64,000 bases of DNA from Faecalibacterium hattorii (GTDB lineage: Bacteria > Bacillota > Clostridia > Oscillospirales > Ruminococcaceae), in assembly GCF_003287455.1 (NCBI RefSeq), contig NZ_PRLC01000002.1:186001-250000 (forward strand). Direction: 5' to 3'. Positions 60,428 through 64,000 of this stretch are shown here, piece after piece. A model generated the notes under the pieces. It was given only the letters and a program-made list of their open reading frames with translations, had not been told where the DNA came from and made no database searches. Both the position numbers and the translations under genes were made by a program. Numbering within the stretch: position 1 is the stretch's first letter; every line of letters begins with the position of its first letter.

Positions 60428-60466
60428 TGGTCCGAGTGGCGAGAATCGAACTCACGGCCTCTTGAA
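60428..60466 (-). other. tRNA 3'-end-like sequence, candidate attachment site
   Basis: Minus strand: T arm GTGAG-TTCGATT-CTCGC, acceptor half CACTCGG, discriminator A and CCA, followed at once by a terminator. The upstream sequence cannot form D and anticodon arms, so this is only the 3' part of a tRNA. Such fragments mark one end of elements integrated into tRNA genes. Confidence 0.6.
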
Positions 60467-60587
60467 CCCCATTGTGCTTCTCTCAAAAACGCAATGGACA
60501 CTCCGATACCACTTGTACGCAGTATCATCAAATTTCAAAATTATTTTATCATTCTGTTTCGTTAGATGTCAAGATGTTTCGTTTCTT

Positions 60588-60608
60588 TTGTGGTCAAATT
60601 GTGGTCAA
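60588..60608 (+). repeat. Two direct TTGTGGTCAA repeats
   Basis: TTGTGGTCAA at 60588-60597 and 60599-60608, one helical turn apart, close to the tRNA-like fragment. They fit arm-type binding sites of a tyrosine integrase. Confidence 0.5.
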
Positions 60609-60650
60609 CCGACCCTGACAAATGACCATTCTCCCCTACTAAGTTACATG

Positions 60651-60690
60651 GCGCAATTCCGATTTTCAAAAATCGAGATTGCGCTTTTTT
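60651..60690 (+). terminator. Terminator before the replication module
   Basis: GCGCAAT (60651-60657) pairs with ATTGCGC (60678-60684), with an inner CGATTTT/AAAATCG stem, then T6. Confidence 0.8.
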
Positions 60691-60771
60691 GTTTGCACGA
60701 ATTATTCATAAGGAGGATTTGTCAACCATGTCAATGAAACATCGTCATTTTTTCATCCTTGACAGAACTGT

Positions 60772-61641
60772 ATGACGCTCGACTACTTCTATGGACAGGC
60801 CGGAAAACTTTTTTCGTTCTATCGCATCCCCAAAGCACTGTTTCAGGAGCAGCGGTTTCAAAATCTGTCAACCGATGCCAAAACACTCTACGGCATCCTG
60901 CTTGACCGCATGAGCCTTTCTGTTAAAAATGAATGGTTCGACAAGCAAGGCCGGGTGTTCATCATTTTCACGATCGAGGATGTCAAGAGGGCTTTGTGTT
61001 GCGCAGACAACAAAGCGACCAAGCTACTCCGGGAACTTGAAAATTTTGGTTTAATTGAACGAAAACGCCGTGGACTGGGCAAACCGAGTTTGGTGTATGT
61101 GAAAAACTTTTCGTCAGACCTTTCAAATGAGCGTGTCCAGAATCGTGAAAATCACGAATCTGGAAGTCCTAAAAACGCTTGTCAAGACCCGCCCAAATCA
61201 CGATGTAATAAGAATAAAAAGAGTAAGACAGAGCGGAATAATACGAATCCTATCCTTTCCGATGAATTGGAGAAAATGAAGAATCGTAAACTGCTCGAAG
61301 AATATTTTTCACGTTCTTTGGAGATAGAACTTCTTCTCCGGCTTTACCCGGATGATGAAGATACCATCTATCAGATCGTAGATTTGCTGGTGGACACCTG
61401 TGACAGCAAGCGTAACCTCATAAGAATCGCTGGCGATGATAAGCCCGCCGAAGTTGTGCTCAGTCGGCTAAAAAAGTTGAATGCAGACCACATCCGCTTC
61501 GTACTGGACTGTCTGGCAGCGAACACTTCCCCGATACGGAATATGAAGCAGTACCTTCTGGCCGCACTATTCAATGCTCCAACCACAATACAGCTCTATT
61601 ATCAAAACAAAGTCAACCATGATTTAGCAGCTCGGAGGTGA
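60772..61641 (+). CDS. RepA_N-type replication initiator
   Basis: 289 aa. The N-terminal 120 residues (FYRIPKALFQEQRFQNLSTDAKTLYGILLDRM...) are the RepA_N winged-helix domain of Firmicute plasmid and ICE initiators. A basic linker (KNKKSKTERNN) and a DUF6017-like C-terminal helical domain follow. Its stop overlaps the parA start, so the three genes are one unit. It supports an integrated element that can replicate as a circle. Confidence 0.88.
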   Translation: MTLDYFYGQAGKLFSFYRIPKALFQEQRFQNLSTDAKTLYGILLDRMSLSVKNEWFDKQGRVFIIFTIEDVKRALCCADNKATKLLRELENFGLIERKRRGLGKPSLVYVKNFSSDLSNERVQNRENHESGSPKNACQDPPKSRCNKNKKSKTERNNTNPILSDELEKMKNRKLLEEYFSRSLEIELLLRLYPDDEDTIYQIVDLLVDTCDSKRNLIRIAGDDKPAEVVLSRLKKLNADHIRFVLDCLAANTSPIRNMKQYLLAALFNAPTTIQLYYQNKVNHDLAARR

Positions 61642-62474
61642 TGAAAATTTCCAAAAAGGCAACAACGATAGCCGTTATCAACCAGAAAGGCGGCACGGGC
61701 AAAACCACCACCTGTGAAAATTTGGGCGTAGGGCTTGCAATGGAGGGCAAGAAAGTTCTGCTTGTGGACGCTGACCCACAGGGTTCGCTTACTGTCAGTA
61801 TGGGCTGGCAAGACCCGGATGCACTGCCCACTACACTCTCCACTCTTATGCAGAAAGCCATGAACGACCAGTGTATTCCACCCGGCGAAGGGATTCTGCA
61901 CCATGCGGAGGGCGTTGACCTTATCCCGGCCAACATCGAACTGGCCGGACTGGAAGTGGCTCTGGTGAATACCATGAGCCGGGAGAAAGTGATGAAACAG
62001 GTGTTGGAAAGCGCAAAACGCGAGTACGACTATATTCTGATTGACTGCACTCCCTCTCTCGGTATGCTGACGGTCAATGCGCTGGCAGCGGCAGATTCCG
62101 CACTGATTCCGGTGCAAGCACAATATCTTTCGGCAAAAGGGCTGGAGCAGTTGCTTCAAACAGTGCAGAAAGTAAGGCGGCAGATAAACCCGAAACTGAA
62201 AATTGAGGGCATCCTGCTCACCATGACGGACAGCCGCACCATCTATGGGCAGCAAATCAGCAATCTAATTCGGCAAGCCTACGGAAAGCATTTGAAAGTG
62301 TTTGACCAGACAATTCCCCGTTCTGTCCGCGCTGCCGAAACCAGCACGACCGGAAAAAGCATTTTCCAGTATGACCCGAAAGGCAAAGTGGCAGAAGCCT
62401 ATCATTCCATCGCAAAGGGGGTGTTGGCCGATGCCGAAAAACGGCTTAAACGTCAGTTTGAACAGCTACGATGA
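61641..62474 (+). CDS. parA: ParA/Soj-family partition ATPase
   Basis: 277 aa. Deviant Walker A (QKGGTGKTTT) and DADPQGSLT and LIDCTPSLG motifs identify ParA. It positions the element at cell division with the ParB encoded next. The ATG at 61641 lies 2 nt after GGAGG and overlaps the repA stop; a GTG at 61638 is possible. Confidence 0.92.
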   Translation: MKISKKATTIAVINQKGGTGKTTTCENLGVGLAMEGKKVLLVDADPQGSLTVSMGWQDPDALPTTLSTLMQKAMNDQCIPPGEGILHHAEGVDLIPANIELAGLEVALVNTMSREKVMKQVLESAKREYDYILIDCTPSLGMLTVNALAAADSALIPVQAQYLSAKGLEQLLQTVQKVRRQINPKLKIEGILLTMTDSRTIYGQQISNLIRQAYGKHLKVFDQTIPRSVRAAETSTTGKSIFQYDPKGKVAEAYHSIAKGVLADAEKRLKRQFEQLR

Positions 62475-63465
62475 TATTTTTTCCACCGAAGAAACGCGGC
62501 AGGAAGAACAGCGCGAACAGGTACAGCAAATTCCCATTGATGAGCTGTATCCGTTCAAAGACCATCCCTTTAAGGTGCTTGATGATGAAGCTATGCAGCG
62601 CACAGTAGAAAGCATAAAGCAGTTGGGTGTCACAAATCCGCTGATTGCTCGTCCGCGCCCGGATGGTGGCTACGAAATCATTTCCGGCCATCGCCGCCAA
62701 CACGCTGCACAGCTTGCTAGACTGAAAACCCTGCCGGTTATCGTCCGTGATATGTCGGACGATGCCGCTGTTCTGCTCATGGTTGATTCCAATCTTCAGC
62801 GCGAACAGATTTTGCCGAGTGAGCGGGCATTTGCCTATAAGATGAAACTGGATGCACTGAAAAGGCAAGGTGCTAGGTCAGATTTAACTTCATCCCAAGT
62901 TGGGATGAAGTTGCAAGCTCTTGATATTGTTGGACAAGAAGCTGGTGATAGCCGCAACCAAGTACACCGTTTTATCCGCTTAACCAATCTTATCCCGGAA
63001 CTGCTGGACATGGTAGACGAAAAGAAAATCTCATTTAACCCTGCGGTGGAACTCTCTTATCTTGATGAAAGCCAGCAGCGAGATTTTCTTGAAGCTATGG
63101 CTGACACGCAAAACGCCCCATCGCTTTCACAGGCGCAACGGCTCAAAAAGCTGGCGCAGGAAGGTCATTTCTCGTATGACGTTGCCTTTGCCGTGATGGG
63201 TGAACCGAAAAAGGACGAATTGGACAAAGTTGTTATCAAAAACGATACCCTGCGGAAATATTTTCCCGAAAGCTCTACTCCGAGAGAGATGGAAGAAAAA
63301 ATCATTGGGCTTTTGGAAGAAAGTAAAACCGAAAAAGTTGTATTCAGGAGCGATTCTATCAAAAAATATTTTCCGAGCAACTATTCGTCAGAACAAATCG
63401 AAAATTCAATTCTCAAGATGCTCGACCAGCGCATGAAAAAGCGCAAGCATGAAGCTGAACGCTGA
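62431..63465 (+). CDS. parB: ParB/Spo0J-family partition protein
   Basis: 344 aa. The ParB N-terminal CTPase fold (IPIDELYPFKDHPFKV, then EIISGHRRQHAAQLARL and DSNLQREQILPSERAFAYKM) is followed by a helix-turn-helix and a C-terminal region with two similar segments (LRKYFPES..., KKYFPSN...). It overlaps parA by 44 nt. ATG 62431 has GGGGGTG upstream. Confidence 0.92.
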   Translation: MPKNGLNVSLNSYDDIFSTEETRQEEQREQVQQIPIDELYPFKDHPFKVLDDEAMQRTVESIKQLGVTNPLIARPRPDGGYEIISGHRRQHAAQLARLKTLPVIVRDMSDDAAVLLMVDSNLQREQILPSERAFAYKMKLDALKRQGARSDLTSSQVGMKLQALDIVGQEAGDSRNQVHRFIRLTNLIPELLDMVDEKKISFNPAVELSYLDESQQRDFLEAMADTQNAPSLSQAQRLKKLAQEGHFSYDVAFAVMGEPKKDELDKVVIKNDTLRKYFPESSTPREMEEKIIGLLEESKTEKVVFRSDSIKKYFPSNYSSEQIENSILKMLDQRMKKRKHEAER

Positions 63466-63530
63466 CAATCAGATAAAACGCAAGACCCACTTTGGGTCTT
63501 TTTCTTTTGCAAACATGGAGGAAAAAGCCT

Positions 63531-63956
63531 ATGAACAACACCGCTACTCGTATGATTCGTTCCGAGGAGATCACCATTGATATGCGCATCTGCACCATTC
63601 TGGCAGGTGGCAAGAAGCCCGGTGAAGTCTACTTTGCCGCCATTGCGCCGGATATGGAACTGACGGTTATTACTCTGGATGAAGCCCCTGACATTCTGCC
63701 CTGCTTCGATGAAAGCGATGCCAGCATCCATCTTCCCGACACTTCGCTGCTGCTCTGCTACAATCCGGCACAGGTTCTAAAGATGGCGGGCAAGCGTTAC
63801 CTGACTGGCCCGGTCATTCTGGTACGCACCAACATGGACGGGAACTTCATTTCGCTTACCATTGATGACGTGTACCGTTTCCAGAAGTTTCTGGCGAGCC
63901 ACAGCGTTACACTCATGGCAGACGATCAGAAGCTGCCCTGCATTTGCATCGTCTGA
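63531..63956 (+). CDS. Conserved ICE-type hypothetical protein
   Basis: 141 aa of unknown function, no membrane segment. MNNTATRMIRSEEITIDMRI and LLLCYNPAQVLKMAGKRYL look like a family I associate with conjugative elements downstream of parAB. ATG follows GGAGG. It probably belongs to the same transcript. Confidence 0.75.
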   Translation: MNNTATRMIRSEEITIDMRICTILAGGKKPGEVYFAAIAPDMELTVITLDEAPDILPCFDESDASIHLPDTSLLLCYNPAQVLKMAGKRYLTGPVILVRTNMDGNFISLTIDDVYRFQKFLASHSVTLMADDQKLPCICIV

Positions 63957-63964
63957 GGTGTGTT

Positions 63965-64000
63965 ATGCTGAATTTTTTCATCGGTTTCGCATTTTTTGAG
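63965..64000 (+). CDS. Start of a membrane protein cut by the window edge
   Basis: ATG at 63965 after GAGGTG; twelve codons (MLNFFIGFAFFE) are visible and hydrophobic. It follows the hypothetical gene after 8 nt. Confidence 0.5.
   Translation, partial: MLNFFIGFAFFE

Noticed and set aside
60428-60508. An intact tRNA gene on the minus strand
   Set aside because: The T arm, acceptor half and CCA are good, but no D or anticodon arm can be formed and the 5' acceptor candidate has a mismatch. It was kept only as a 3'-end fragment.

Overview
The window looks like chromosome of a strictly anaerobic, high-GC Firmicute of the Ruminococcaceae/Oscillospiraceae, most like Faecalibacterium. The reasons are strong AGGAGG ribosome sites, consensus SigA promoters, the rplU-rpmA-obg-mrnC order, hybrid-cluster protein, NADP glutamate dehydrogenase beside GOGAT, GC-rich core genes with AT-rich spacers, and gut-type lactose genes. 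The genus is inferred from gene content and style; no database was searched.

Layout. 1-3 kb (minus): a FlaA1/CapD-type nucleotide-sugar enzyme (cut by the window edge) and a SpoVB/MurJ-like flippase. 3-14.5 kb (plus): Mrp, gdhA, a small-ORF/GNAT pair between duplicated terminators, hcp, and gltB-gltD; this block is mainly ammonium assimilation. 14.6-16.8 kb (minus): a repeat-rich secreted protein behind a c-di-GMP-I riboswitch, with a G11 tract in its promoter. 17-31.7 kb (mostly minus): a PASTA pseudokinase, YebC, RsmF-type methyltransferase, mrnC, obg, rpmA, rplU, a toxin-antitoxin pair, lgt, two M16 proteins (YmfF/YmfH type), a VanY-like protein, a DnaC/DnaI-like loader and a DnaD-domain protein. 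31.8 kb: tRNA-Gly(CCC). 32-35.6 kb: a heterodimeric ABC exporter under a promoter with tandem 14-bp operators.

36-46.3 kb is a signalling block. Two convergent units each pair a solute-binding lipoprotein with a hybrid histidine kinase that ends in two receiver domains. The minus-strand unit starts with a GGDEF-receiver-HD-GYP protein, so sensing is probably wired to c-di-GMP. The riboswitch at 16.7 kb is a plausible local output.

46.4-53.5 kb is an AT-richer accessory island. It holds relics, a retron (structured RNA with 13-nt a1/a2 arms and a long msd-like hairpin, a 71-aa membrane protein, and a reverse transcriptase with the NAxxH and VTG retron motifs), a DUF4300-like lipoprotein, a translationally coupled methyltransferase/DUF1848 pair, and a second toxin-antitoxin pair. 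The retron is the strongest candidate for an interesting undescribed system.

53.7-60 kb: a flavodoxin, an AraC regulator and a divergent GPH transporter-lacZ operon. From about 60.4 kb, after a tRNA 3'-end-like sequence with its own terminator, a plasmid/ICE-type module begins (RepA_N-like initiator, ParA, ParB, hypotheticals) and runs out of the window.
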